This document shows, in pieces, positions 8,069 to 17,528 of a DNA stretch of 64,000 bases. The position numbers were made by a program, and so were the translations under genes. The stretch's first letter is position 1. The number at the start of each line of letters is the position of its first letter. This DNA comes from JAFAGX01 sp035624215 (GTDB taxonomy: Bacteria; Acidobacteriota; Terriglobia; Terriglobales; Acidobacteriaceae): NCBI GenBank assembly GCA_035624215.1, contig DASPRY010000113.1, forward strand, positions 1-64,000. The letters run 5' to 3'. The notes beneath the pieces are model-generated. The model saw nothing but the letters and a program-made list of their open reading frames with translations, ran no database searches and was not told the origin of the DNA.

Positions 8069-8518
8069 TTACTCGGTGGAGACCGCGTCCTGCTTGCCTT
8101 CCAAGGCGGCCTGCAGAGTGTGCCACGCCAGGGTTGCGCATTTCACCCGAGTGGGAAACTCTGAAACGCCGGAGAAGACGGCAAGTTTGCCGAGCTCGGC
8201 CTGGTTGCCATTGACCGTCTGGCCGGTGACGAGTTTGTGAAAGCGCTCAAATATTTTTTCCGCTTCGGCGCGAGTTTTGCCTTTCAAAGCCTGCGTCATC
8301 ATGGAGGCGGAAGCCTTGGAAATTGCGCAACCCGAGCCTTGAAAGGTCACATCGCGGATGGACTCGCCATCCATGTGCAAGAAGACGGTAAAGCGATCAC
8401 CGCAGAGCGGATTGTAGCCCTCAGCCTTGTGGTCGGCGTCGGTCAACTCGCGATAATTACGCGGAGCGCGGCTGTGCTCGAGGATCAACTCCTGATAAAG
8501 ATCGCGCAGCTCGGCCAT
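8069..8518 (-). CDS. sufU: SufU, zinc-dependent sulfurtransferase partner of SufS
   Basis: A 149-residue SufU/IscU-fold protein. Conserved residues visible are NPLCGDR (Cys and Asp ligands), QGSGCAIS and RVKCATLAW, together the C-D-C-C set that binds zinc in SufU; the long spacer before the last Cys is the SufU-type insertion. SufU accepts persulfide sulfur from SufS for delivery to SufBCD. Its start shares one base with the sufS stop, typical of coupled translation. Confidence 0.93.
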   Translation of the reverse strand: MAELRDLYQELILEHSRAPRNYRELTDADHKAEGYNPLCGDRFTVFLHMDGESIRDVTFQGSGCAISKASASMMTQALKGKTRAEAEKIFERFHKLVTGQTVNGNQAELGKLAVFSGVSEFPTRVKCATLAWHTLQAALEGKQDAVSTE

Positions 8519-9798
8519 CAGGCAAAGACCTCCCGCACTTTTTCGAGACCGCGCACCAGAACGTCAATTTCTTTCTTCGTGTTGTACAGACCGAAGGAGG
8601 CGCGGGCGGTGGCGTCGAGATGAAAGCGTGTCATGACGGGCTGCGCGCAGTGATGGCCGGTGCGGATGGCGATGCCTTCCTGATCGAGAATGGTGCCGAT
8701 ATCGTGCGGGTGGACACCGTCCATTACGAACGATAAGACGCCGGCTTTCTCCTTGGCCGTACCGATAAGACGGATGCCGGGAATTGCCGATACCTTCTCC
8801 GTTGCGTAGGTGAGCAGCTCATGCTCGTAGCGGGCGATGTTCTCCATGCCCAGGCGCTTCAGATAATCGATTGCCGCGCGGAGGCCGATTGGACCGGAGA
8901 TGTCGGGCGTTCCGGCCTCAAATTTGTGCGGCACCTTATTGTAGACCGTCTTCTCGAAGCTGACGGAGCTGATCATTTCGCCACCGCCCTGATAGGGAGG
9001 CATGGCTTCCAGCAAAGAAAGTTTACCGTAGAGGACACCGATGCCGGTTGGGCCATAAGCTTTGTGGCCGGAGAAAGTGTAGAAATCGCAATCGAGCTGC
9101 TGCACGTCGACGGGCATGCGGGGAACTGCCTGAGCGCCGTCCACGAGGACGGGAATATTTCGGGCGTGCGCCATTTTCACGATTGTGGCGATCGGATTCA
9201 CCGTACCCAGCGCATTGGAGACGTGGCTAACGGCGACGATCCTGGTGCGGGGGCCGAGCAGGCGCTCGAACTCGTCAAGAATCAATTCACCGGCGTCATT
9301 GATCGGCGCCACGCGCAGTTTTGCACGCTTTTCTTCACAGAGCAATTGCCAGGGAACGATGTTGGAATGGTGCTCCATGGCGGTGATGAGCACTTCGTCA
9401 TCGGCGCCGACGTGAACGCGGCCGTAGGTCTGGGCGACGAGATTGATCGCCTCAGTGGTGCCGCGCACAAAAACGATTTCAGCGGACCGCGCTGCATTCA
9501 GGAATGCCTGCACGGATCGGCGCGAGGCTTCATATTCTGCCGTGGCTCGCTCCGAGAGATAGTGCACTCCGCGATGAATGTTCGCGTTATAACACTCGTA
9601 GTAGCGGACGAGGGCATCGATCACCGCCCGCGGTTTTTGCGAGGTAGCGGCATTGTCGAGATAAACCAGCGGATGCCCATGGGCCTGCTGGTGAAGGATG
9701 GGAAAATCAGCGCGGACTCTCTCGACGTCATATCCGGACTCGACGGCGCGCACTTCCGGCCGACCGGACTGCAAGGGCGATCTGGCGAGCGTTGTCAT
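8518..9798 (-). CDS. sufS: cysteine desulfurase SufS
   Basis: A 426-residue class-V PLP enzyme that takes sulfur from cysteine for cluster assembly. Seen: HRGVHYLSERAT near residue 75, the PLP lysine in FSGHKAYGPTGIG (~residue 245), and the active-site Cys in RTGHHCAQPV (~residue 382). Group II (SufS/CsdA) features fit its place between sufD and sufU. The N terminus has ~20 extra residues before the conserved part. It overlaps sufD by four bases (ATGA). Confidence 0.94.
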   Translation of the reverse strand: MTTLARSPLQSGRPEVRAVESGYDVERVRADFPILHQQAHGHPLVYLDNAATSQKPRAVIDALVRYYECYNANIHRGVHYLSERATAEYEASRRSVQAFLNAARSAEIVFVRGTTEAINLVAQTYGRVHVGADDEVLITAMEHHSNIVPWQLLCEEKRAKLRVAPINDAGELILDEFERLLGPRTRIVAVSHVSNALGTVNPIATIVKMAHARNIPVLVDGAQAVPRMPVDVQQLDCDFYTFSGHKAYGPTGIGVLYGKLSLLEAMPPYQGGGEMISSVSFEKTVYNKVPHKFEAGTPDISGPIGLRAAIDYLKRLGMENIARYEHELLTYATEKVSAIPGIRLIGTAKEKAGVLSFVMDGVHPHDIGTILDQEGIAIRTGHHCAQPVMTRFHLDATARASFGLYNTKKEIDVLVRGLEKVREVFA

Positions 9799-11177
9799 CC
9801 CACCTCCTCCCAGGATCTTTCTTTATCCTCCCCCTTGGATTCGCCGGGCAGATGGCGGGCCACCGACAAAAGATGTTTGTGGATGAGGCGCTCGGCATAA
9901 TCCCGCGCCGCACCCGCCTTCATGCGATCCAAACATTCACTGGCAAAGGCCAGGAGGAGAAGTCGGCGCGCCGCGAGCTCATCTATGCCGCGCGACCGCA
10001 GGTAGAAGAGAGCGTTCTCCTCAATCTGTCCGATCGTGGCGCCATGAGTACATTTCACATCGTCGGCGTAAATTTCGAGCTGCGGCTTGGTGTCGATTTG
10101 CGCATCATCGGAGAGGAGCAGGTTGCGGTTGGTCTGCTTGGCGTCGGTCTTCTGCGCGTCTTTGTGGACTACGATGCGTCCGTGAAAAACGCCGTGGGCG
10201 TGACCATCCAGAATTCCGTTATAAAACTGGCGGCTGCTGCAATGTGGCTGGGCATGCTCGACGTACATGTAGTTATCGAGATGCTGCCGGCCCTCGCCAA
10301 CAAACAGGCCATTAATCAGACACTCGCCCCCTTCGCCGGCAAGAACCGGATGCACATTGTTGCGAACCAACCCGCCACCGAGCAGCAGGGAATGAGAAGC
10401 GACGTTGGCACTTCGTTCCTGCTGAATGCGCAGGGTGGAAACGTTGAAGGCCCGCCGATGTTCGCGCTCAATCATGTAGTGCGCAACGGTGGCGTTTTCG
10501 CCCGCAATCAATTCCGTCGCGCTATTGGACAAGACCGTGCCACCGCCCAGTGAAACGTATTCCTCGACGACCGTTCCCTGGCTCTCATCCTCGAACACCA
10601 GCAGATTGCGCGGATGGGACATGATTGGAGATTCGTTTTCGGTCGAAACAAACAACAAGTGGATTGGCGCGTCCAGGACTTTGCCGCGGTGAACATGAAC
10701 GTACGCTCCCTCTTCAAGGAATGCGGTGTTGAGGGCGGAGAACGGATCGCGTTGAATGTCGAGATAATGGCCGAGGTGGGCGGCAATCGCCTCAGGCTTG
10801 GTTGCGATCTGATGCTTGAGGTTGGAGATTTCTACGCCAGCCGGTAAGGCCGCAATCAGCGACAACTCGCTGGCAAACTGCCCGTCTATAAAAACCAGCC
10901 GTGCTGTCACGCCTTGAATTGTCCAGGACTTCAGGTCGCTCGGTGAAGGTTGCGTCTGGCTCTCTTTGGCTAAGGCGAACTGTGTGCGGGCGATGGCAGA
11001 GACGTTGGTGAAGCGCCAATCCTCATCGTGGGTGGTGGGAAAACCGGTTTTGCAGAAACGGGCAAACCCGTCTTCGCGGAGCTTGTGCAACCACGACAGC
11101 TTACTTCCGGCTGCCCGCTTGGTGAACTCGGTGAAGGTATCTAAATAATTGCCGACTTGCTGAATTGCCGTGCTCAC
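9795..11177 (-). CDS. sufD: SUF scaffold protein SufD
   Basis: A 460-residue SufBD-family protein that forms the SufBC2D scaffold with SufB and SufC. Seen: the N-terminal helical region with DEDWRFTNVS, the long beta-helix core, and the conserved C-terminal QTNRNLLLSDDAQIDTKPQL block followed by CTHGATIGQ. Assigned SufD rather than SufB from its position after sufC and from lacking the SufB-type Cys-rich N-terminal region. Overlaps sufS by four bases. Confidence 0.92.
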   Translation of the reverse strand: MSTAIQQVGNYLDTFTEFTKRAAGSKLSWLHKLREDGFARFCKTGFPTTHDEDWRFTNVSAIARTQFALAKESQTQPSPSDLKSWTIQGVTARLVFIDGQFASELSLIAALPAGVEISNLKHQIATKPEAIAAHLGHYLDIQRDPFSALNTAFLEEGAYVHVHRGKVLDAPIHLLFVSTENESPIMSHPRNLLVFEDESQGTVVEEYVSLGGGTVLSNSATELIAGENATVAHYMIEREHRRAFNVSTLRIQQERSANVASHSLLLGGGLVRNNVHPVLAGEGGECLINGLFVGEGRQHLDNYMYVEHAQPHCSSRQFYNGILDGHAHGVFHGRIVVHKDAQKTDAKQTNRNLLLSDDAQIDTKPQLEIYADDVKCTHGATIGQIEENALFYLRSRGIDELAARRLLLLAFASECLDRMKAGAARDYAERLIHKHLLSVARHLPGESKGEDKERSWEEVG

Positions 11178-11225
11178 ATTTCCTGCCGTTTAGTAATCAG
11201 AATTTCTAATCGAGTGTCCTGCCCG

Positions 11226-12002
11226 CTATGCCGAGGCCGGGGCACTTTGGCGCGCCTCAGCTTCGACCCAGCTATAGCCTTTTTCTTCCAATTCCAGCGC
11301 CAGTTCCGGCCCGCCGGAGCGCACGATTCTTCCATCCACCAAAACGTGCACAAAATCCGGGACGATATAGTTGAGCAACCGCTGATAATGCGTAACCACG
11401 AGCATGGCGCGATCTGAGCTGCGCATGGCGTTTACGCCCTTTGCAACTATCCGTAACGCATCGATGTCCAAACCAGAGTCGGTTTCATCCAAAATCGCCA
11501 ACTGGGGCTCCAATACCGCCATCTGAAGAATTTCGTTGCGCTTCTTTTCCCCGCCGGAAAAGCCCTCATTGACGGAACGGTTCATGAGCTTCTCGTCCAT
11601 CTCGAGCAGCTTAAGTTTTTCTCGAAACATTGGGAGAAAATCCACGGCGTCCATTTCGTCTTCGCCGCGATACTTGCGGATGGCGTTCAGCGCCGAACGC
11701 AAGAAATATGTATTGCTGATCCCGGGAATTTCGACGGGATACTGGAAGGCCATGAAGACGCCTTCGCAGGCTGCCTCTTCCGGCTTCATTGCCAGCAGGT
11801 CTTTACCCTTGAACAAAACCTCGCCGGATGTGACTTGGTAGGTTTCCCGGCGCGCCAAAACCTGCGCCAGCGTGCTTTTGCCTGATCCGTTAGGGCCCAT
11901 GATCGAGTGCACCTCACCGGCATTGACTGTCAGGTCGATACCTTTGAGGATTTCGTGCCCACCGACGGTGACGTGGAGATTTCTGACGTCGAGCAAACTC
12001 AT
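11226..12002 (-). CDS. sufC: SUF ATPase SufC
   Basis: A 258-residue ABC ATPase that powers the SufBC2D scaffold; cytosolic. Walker A GPNGSGKST (~residue 37), signature SGGEKKRNE (~residue 149) and Walker B LAILDETDSGLD are intact. The frame is open for 83 more codons upstream, but those are encoded by a repeat element and spacer; the ATG used here follows an AGGAAAG ribosome site. It lies 158 bases after sufB, the only sizeable gap in the suf operon, and that gap holds a REP-like hairpin. Confidence 0.93.
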   Translation of the reverse strand: MSLLDVRNLHVTVGGHEILKGIDLTVNAGEVHSIMGPNGSGKSTLAQVLARRETYQVTSGEVLFKGKDLLAMKPEEAACEGVFMAFQYPVEIPGISNTYFLRSALNAIRKYRGEDEMDAVDFLPMFREKLKLLEMDEKLMNRSVNEGFSGGEKKRNEILQMAVLEPQLAILDETDSGLDIDALRIVAKGVNAMRSSDRAMLVVTHYQRLLNYIVPDFVHVLVDGRIVRSGGPELALELEEKGYSWVEAEARQSAPASA

Positions 12003-12081
12003 TAGTAGCTTTCCTCTCTTGTGTTGCCATTCTGAGCGGCCTTCAGCATGGGAAGAATCTATCCACTTTTCAGCTTGAATA

Positions 12082-12110
12082 CATAGATCCTTCGCTTCGC
12101 TCAGGATGAC
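12082..12110. repeat. REP-like hairpin element inside the suf operon
   Basis: CATAGATCCTTCGCTTCGCT followed by CAGGATGAC, the GGATGACA-type element, placed in the 158-base sufB-sufC spacer. In the mRNA it would give a hairpin between a scaffold gene and its ATPase. Confidence 0.6.
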
Positions 12111-12160
12111 GTTCAAAGTTTCTTGTGGCGGTGCAAATGCAATATTCGTACCCTGCGTTC

Positions 12161-13614
<1,454 letters not shown>

Positions 13615-13618
<4 letters not shown>

Positions 13619-14097
13619 TGCATTCTCCCGGACGTCTGACTTTCAATCTGCACGAGGTTGCCGCGACTGTCGCGAACGGCGGCAAACTGCATAGGCCGGA
13701 TCAAATCCCAAAGCATCACTTTCTGCAGCGCCCCCTCCACCACGCGATTGATGAGGCGCTGGTTGTCTTTGATCGGACAGGAGGGTTCCAGGTCGCAGAG
13801 TCCCGCTACTTCCATGTTGCATTCAGTCAGGGCCAGCGGCCCCTCGAGCGCTGAGATAATGTCAGCTACAGAAATAAGCCGCGGATCGCGCGCCAGACTG
13901 TACCCACCCTTAATTCCCCGATGGGATGCCAGCAACCCACCCTGGAGCAGCAACTTCAACAGCTTGCTCACAGTAGGCAAGGGCAGCCGGCAGCGCGCCG
14001 CGAGATCGCGAGCAGTATGCAGCTCGCTTTGCGGACGCCTTGCGATCTGGCTCATCAGAACCAGTCCGTAATCCGTTAATTTGCCCAGGCGAATCAT
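13615..14097 (-). CDS. sufR: Rrf2-family SUF operon regulator
   Basis: A ~160-residue Rrf2/IscR-type transcription factor at the head of the suf operon. N-terminal winged helix (residues ~1-75: MIRLGKLTDYGLVLMSQIA... LPTVSKLLKLLLQGGLL... GIKGGYSL) is followed by a cysteine cluster C-x6-C-x5-C (TECNMEVAGLCDLEPSCPI) that in this family holds an iron-sulfur cluster. The start is taken at the MIRLGKLTDYG methionine rather than six codons upstream. Probably senses cluster status and represses its own operon through the dyad in its promoter. The name SufR follows the family; it is not the cyanobacterial DeoR-like SufR. Confidence 0.88.
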
Positions 14098-14146
14098 TTC
14101 TAAGTTATTGCCCAATCAGCACTTTTTAATATCAATTCTAAATAGC

Positions 14147-14194
14147 ACCGTTTTGGTACGGTTTCATTATACCCGGGCTGGGACGATCGAGCAA
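14147..14194 (-). promoter_or_regulatory. suf operon promoter with inverted-repeat operator
   Basis: On the minus strand: TTGCTC at 14194-14189, a 17-base spacer, and a perfect TATAAT at 14171-14166. Directly downstream, around the expected transcription start, lies the dyad ACCGTTTTGGTACGGT (14147-14162; arms ACCGT/ACGGT). A repressor bound there would block initiation, which fits autoregulation by the Rrf2-type protein encoded first in the operon. Confidence 0.6.
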
Positions 14195-14341
14195 GTCCCG
14201 GCAAGCTCAAAGTGGGGAAAAGGGAGAAGGACAGGTCCTTACGCAAAATCTGGAACCCACGTAGTTGAGCCTCGACACTACAGGCCGGGTGAACTCGCCA
14301 AGCTGCTTACCGCTCTGCTTCAGGAGTCAGAATCGCCAATC

Positions 14342-15073
14342 TTAACGAGCTGCGGTCAGCGCATTTTCTTCCATGGCGATGGCGCGCGGAAACAGGATGT
14401 TGTTTTCAAGATGAATGTGCTGATGCAGGTCCGCTTCAAATGCCGCCAGAGCCTGGTAGAGGGTTGCATAACTTACGCAGGCATCGTTGGGCACAGTGAA
14501 CTGGCGACTCTCCTCGCGAATGTGCCGCAGCGCTTGGCCGGCGCCGTCATGCTCCTGGGTCATCACGCGGACCGGGTTCTGCACCGTGCCGAATGGGGGC
14601 GGCGGCAGCGGCTCGTTTTGCGTGCTCGCCTGCTCCATGCGGATGATGTAAGGGAAGAGCACATTTTCCTCTTTCATGAGGTGCAAAGTAAGCTCCTGAG
14701 CGAGGGCAGCAAAAATGTCGCGGATGCTTAGCAGTTCAGGATGATTCTTCCCGTGCACGGAACAAACCTTTTCGAATAATGCTTTGAGTCGCACGATTTC
14801 ATCACGGGTGAACTTGTGGTGAGACTTCACGATGTGATTAATCAATTCGGCCAAGGAGCCCGATGCCCGCACCGGTTCCGAGTTCGTAGTCGCTGCAGAT
14901 GCTGCAAGTGCTTGTATGACGTCTTTGAGTTGCAGCTGGGCTGCGCTGCAGGCTTCATCCAAGGACTTGCTGCCACCACAACAGTAGTCAATTCCAAACT
15001 TCTCAAACACGCGAGGAGCATTCGGGATTTCAACCGCCAATTCGCGTACGGTCCGATCAGGGCTTAAGTTCAT
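14342..15073 (-). CDS. ric: iron-sulfur cluster repair di-iron protein (Ric/YtfE/ScdA family)
   Basis: A 243-residue protein that repairs iron-sulfur clusters damaged by nitric oxide or oxidants. N-terminal ScdA-type domain (residues ~1-60) has the DYCCGG motif; the C-terminal hemerythrin-like domain carries the di-iron His/Glu set (HHKFTRDE, HPELL, HLMKEENVLFPY, EHDGAG, HIHLENNILFPRA). ATG at 15071-15073 is chosen because GGAGGA stands upstream of it; the frame is open 13 codons further. It lies upstream of the suf regulator on the same strand and downstream of ywiC and the radical SAM gene, so repair and assembly are neighbours. Confidence 0.9.
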   Translation of the reverse strand: MNLSPDRTVRELAVEIPNAPRVFEKFGIDYCCGGSKSLDEACSAAQLQLKDVIQALAASAATTNSEPVRASGSLAELINHIVKSHHKFTRDEIVRLKALFEKVCSVHGKNHPELLSIRDIFAALAQELTLHLMKEENVLFPYIIRMEQASTQNEPLPPPPFGTVQNPVRVMTQEHDGAGQALRHIREESRQFTVPNDACVSYATLYQALAAFEADLHQHIHLENNILFPRAIAMEENALTAAR

Positions 15074-15121
15074 GATGTCCTCCTTTGTATCCGGATAGCG
15101 AGAGTTATGCACGGGAGTTTC

Positions 15122-15985
15122 TCAGGTGCATAAATAAAATCCGGCAACGAGAATAATTCCGAACGCAAGGTTGTGAGCAAGCTCGGTCCAGCCCAGGCGG
15201 CGCACTACAAGCGGTCCGGGCGGGGCAAAGAACCAGGCAACAGCGCGCACCAGGGCGGGAACAAAAGCCAGCAGTACAAGTCCCGGCAACATCCCTGTGC
15301 GCCACACGGCCAAGAGCGTAACAACCACGGCGGATTGGGTAATAAGGAATCCTCGACTACGCGCCAGTTTCTGAGCCGCGTCCTCGATGTGAGCCGAATG
15401 GATGCGGAGCTGCACAAACTGGATCTGGTTTACTGCAAACAGCCAAGTGCCCAGCCAGAGCAGCAACGCCAACCGGCTGAGGTGGCCCACGCTGACGCAG
15501 TAGGCTGCTGGTGCGGTGACAGTCAGGCCGAGGGCGCCAATCAATTGAGCCAAGCTTCGGGTCTGGCGGCTTTTCTTCAGAGCTGCTTGTGCGGCGAAGG
15601 CCATCCCAGCGATGATTCCCAGCGCCAGCAGTTGAGTGTTCTGGCCAGCCCAGAAGAGGCCGGCGAGCGCCATCGCTGCGACGGTTGTCAAAAAGAAAAT
15701 GACCTTTGCAACGGCATTTCGTTCTTCAGCCGATTGGGCACGCAGCGGGCTGGTTCCGAGCCAACTTTCGACTGGTGTTCGCAGCCAGAAGATCACGACC
15801 GTAGCGATGATCAGCAGAGGAAGGTAAACAAAGCGGCCGCCGGTCAGAAGTCCTACTGCAGCTCCGGTTGCCAGCGGGACGAGCAGCATTCCCCAAGCCC
15901 CGTGCTCGCGGGGCACAATAAGCGAGCGCAGCCGGGAGATTGGGGGACGGGAAGTTGCCGCGAGTTCGATTGCCGGTCCAGCCAT
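15122..15985 (-). CDS. YwiC-like integral membrane protein
   Basis: A 287-residue polytopic protein with about eight hydrophobic segments. The N-terminal signature PREHGAWGMLLVPLATG is that of the YwiC-like family. In Bacillus, ywiC lies beside narK-fnr and the nitrate reductase genes, so the family is associated with anaerobic N-oxide metabolism, although its activity is unknown. Here it sits between a radical SAM/SPASM gene (23 bases) and ric (48 bases), all on one strand. Confidence 0.75.
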   Translation of the reverse strand: MAGPAIELAATSRPPISRLRSLIVPREHGAWGMLLVPLATGAAVGLLTGGRFVYLPLLIIATVVIFWLRTPVESWLGTSPLRAQSAEERNAVAKVIFFLTTVAAMALAGLFWAGQNTQLLALGIIAGMAFAAQAALKKSRQTRSLAQLIGALGLTVTAPAAYCVSVGHLSRLALLLWLGTWLFAVNQIQFVQLRIHSAHIEDAAQKLARSRGFLITQSAVVVTLLAVWRTGMLPGLVLLAFVPALVRAVAWFFAPPGPLVVRRLGWTELAHNLAFGIILVAGFYLCT

Positions 15986-16008
15986 GCGTCCATTTGCGGC
16001 TTGCCAGG

Positions 16009-17268
16009 TTAGCCTGCAGCCGTGGGCTCCTTCTGTTTTGCCTTCAGATTCGTCATGCGCGGCTGGTAGACGCAGAATGGTTCCTCGTCGAGGTAGTCAC
16101 CCGTGGCCGCGAATGCGCGGGCGCGGCAGCCCATGCAGAGGTTGCGAAACTCGCAGCAGCCGCATTTTCCTTTCAAGTTCTCGGTGTGGCGAAGAGCATT
16201 GAAGACTTCGGCATGCTGCCAAATTTCCGCAAAGGTCTGCTTGCGCAAATCGCCGGCAATGACCGGCAGGTAGCCGCAAGGGAAGACTTCGCCTTCATGC
16301 GAGATGAAACAGACGCCGGTTCCTGCCAGACAGCCTTTGGTCATGGCATTCATATCGGAGGGATGTCCGCCGGGGTGACCTGTGCCATGTTGTTGTGGGT
16401 TCAGCGAAATGCCGGTCCCGCTGGGCATAATTGTTTCCATGGGTCCGATGCTGGATGGGTCTGACGTGCTCCTGGCAGCCTCGGCCACGGCTTGGGCAGC
16501 GACGGCTGAGTGGCGCTCGGCCACGCGGCGCTGGCGAACCACGCGGAAATAATGCGGGGCGCAGGTGGCCTTCAACTCGATGCCGCCTTCGAGGGAGCGG
16601 TCGTAGAACCAGTTCAACATCTTCTCGTACTCATCCGCAGGGACCATCTGCTCAGCGGCGATGTCAACGCCGCAGCCCACGGGAACCAGCAGAAAAGTGT
16701 GCAGCGCGTCCGCGCCCAGAGACTTGGCCAGTTGCAGCACATCAGGCAGTTGCCTGGCATTGTGCCGGGCAATGGTCATATTGATTTGCACGGACATGCC
16801 CAGCGCCTTCAAATTGCGGAGGCCTTGAACCGCGGCGTCGAATGCTCCGGGAATGCCGCGGAAGGCGTCGTGAGTCACGGCGTCGGCGCCATCCAGGCTG
16901 ATCGAAACCCGCTTGACACCGGAGTCGACGATCATGCGGGCTATCTCTTTCGTGACCAGGGTTCCGTTGGTGGCCAAGGCGACGCGCAGGCCTTTCTCTT
17001 GCGCATAGGCGGCCAACTGGAAAATGTCAGACCGGTAGAGCGGTTCCCCTCCGCTCAACACCAGAATAGGTTTTGCCGCCTCGGCGATTTGGTCGATGAT
17101 GCGAAGCGCGGTCTGAGTGGAAAGATCGCGGGGTGAACTCAGCTCGGTTGCGCTGGCCCGGCAGTGAATGCATCGCAGATTGCAACCCTTGGTAACTTCC
17201 CAAAAAATGAGGCGTGGTTTGTTGTCGTTGGAAAGATGGGAGTGACCGTTACCATTGCCGGCAGCCAT
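16009..17268 (-). CDS. radical SAM/SPASM protein, AhbD/NirJ-like
   Basis: A 419-residue enzyme with the radical SAM cluster motif C29-x3-C33-x2-C36 (GCNLRCIHC), the SAM-binding SGGEP motif, and a C-terminal SPASM region: GCLAGTGVCF, FPCGY, then KCGCCEFRNLCMGCRA and a final Cys (FCVYQP). This layout is that of the heme d1/alternative heme pathway enzymes NirJ and AhbD and their relatives. Between the domains is a Gly/Pro/His/Met-rich insertion of ~40 residues (about residues 265-305) that I do not know from the family. AAGGAG precedes the ATG. It is divergent from the Rieske gene, with two CRP-like palindromes in between. The substrate is uncertain: a modified heme or a peptide are both possible. 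Confidence 0.65.
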   Translation of the reverse strand: MAAGNGNGHSHLSNDNKPRLIFWEVTKGCNLRCIHCRASATELSSPRDLSTQTALRIIDQIAEAAKPILVLSGGEPLYRSDIFQLAAYAQEKGLRVALATNGTLVTKEIARMIVDSGVKRVSISLDGADAVTHDAFRGIPGAFDAAVQGLRNLKALGMSVQINMTIARHNARQLPDVLQLAKSLGADALHTFLLVPVGCGVDIAAEQMVPADEYEKMLNWFYDRSLEGGIELKATCAPHYFRVVRQRRVAERHSAVAAQAVAEAARSTSDPSSIGPMETIMPSGTGISLNPQQHGTGHPGGHPSDMNAMTKGCLAGTGVCFISHEGEVFPCGYLPVIAGDLRKQTFAEIWQHAEVFNALRHTENLKGKCGCCEFRNLCMGCRARAFAATGDYLDEEPFCVYQPRMTNLKAKQKEPTAAG

Positions 17269-17343
17269 CTGCGATCTCCTTCCTATGCAAACCCCCGGGA
17301 TTTCACCCCTGTGGATAACGATAGGGGGAAGATGAACAGCCAG

Positions 17344-17361
17344 CCGTGACTAATGTCACGG
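17344..17361. promoter_or_regulatory. CRP/FNR-type site 1 (radical SAM / Rieske intergenic)
   Basis: CCGTGACTAATGTCACGG, a palindrome with CGTGA-N6-TCACG geometry. Its centre (17352.5) is about 41-42 bases upstream of the start predicted from a TATCGT -10-like box at 17323-17318 on the minus strand, the class II activator position for the radical SAM gene. Confidence 0.55.
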
Positions 17362-17365
17362 GAAA

Positions 17366-17383
17366 TTGTGACGGCGCTCACAA
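17366..17383. promoter_or_regulatory. CRP/FNR-type site 2 (radical SAM / Rieske intergenic)
   Basis: TTGTGACGGCGCTCACAA, a perfect TGTGA-N6-TCACA site. Its centre lies 22 bases from site 1, two helical turns, the same spacing as between the first two sites upstream of the FNR/CRP-like gene. Confidence 0.65.
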
Positions 17384-17423
17384 TGCGGATCTCGCGGAAA
17401 TGTGATTCTAAGGGTCAGATTCT

Positions 17424-17453
17424 TTGGAAGAACTCGATTACCAGATCTATTAT
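17424..17453 (+). promoter_or_regulatory. candidate promoter of the Rieske/cytochrome b operon
   Basis: TTGGAA at 17424-17429 and TATTAT at 17448-17453 with an 18-base spacer; start expected near 17460. The CRP-like sites lie about 85 and 107 bases further upstream. The boxes match consensus only partly. Confidence 0.35.
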
Positions 17454-17528
17454 GACGTTCCGAGTGGCAATTTTGCGCGGTGAACCGGCGTAAGGAAGAG
17501 ACATTGGCAGCCACAAAAACCCAGAACG

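Noticed and set aside
8235..8252. TTGTGAAAGCGCTCAAAT resembling a CRP-type site
   Set aside because: It lies inside sufU coding sequence far from any start, and the second half-site has a mismatch.
8821..9900. Long plus-strand frame opposite sufS
   Set aside because: It is a shadow of sufS in a GC-rich region; the minus strand has a complete enzyme with all active-site motifs.
15173..16012. 279-codon plus-strand frame opposite the YwiC-like gene
   Set aside because: Low-complexity Gln/Ser/Arg-rich shadow; the minus strand has a coherent membrane protein.
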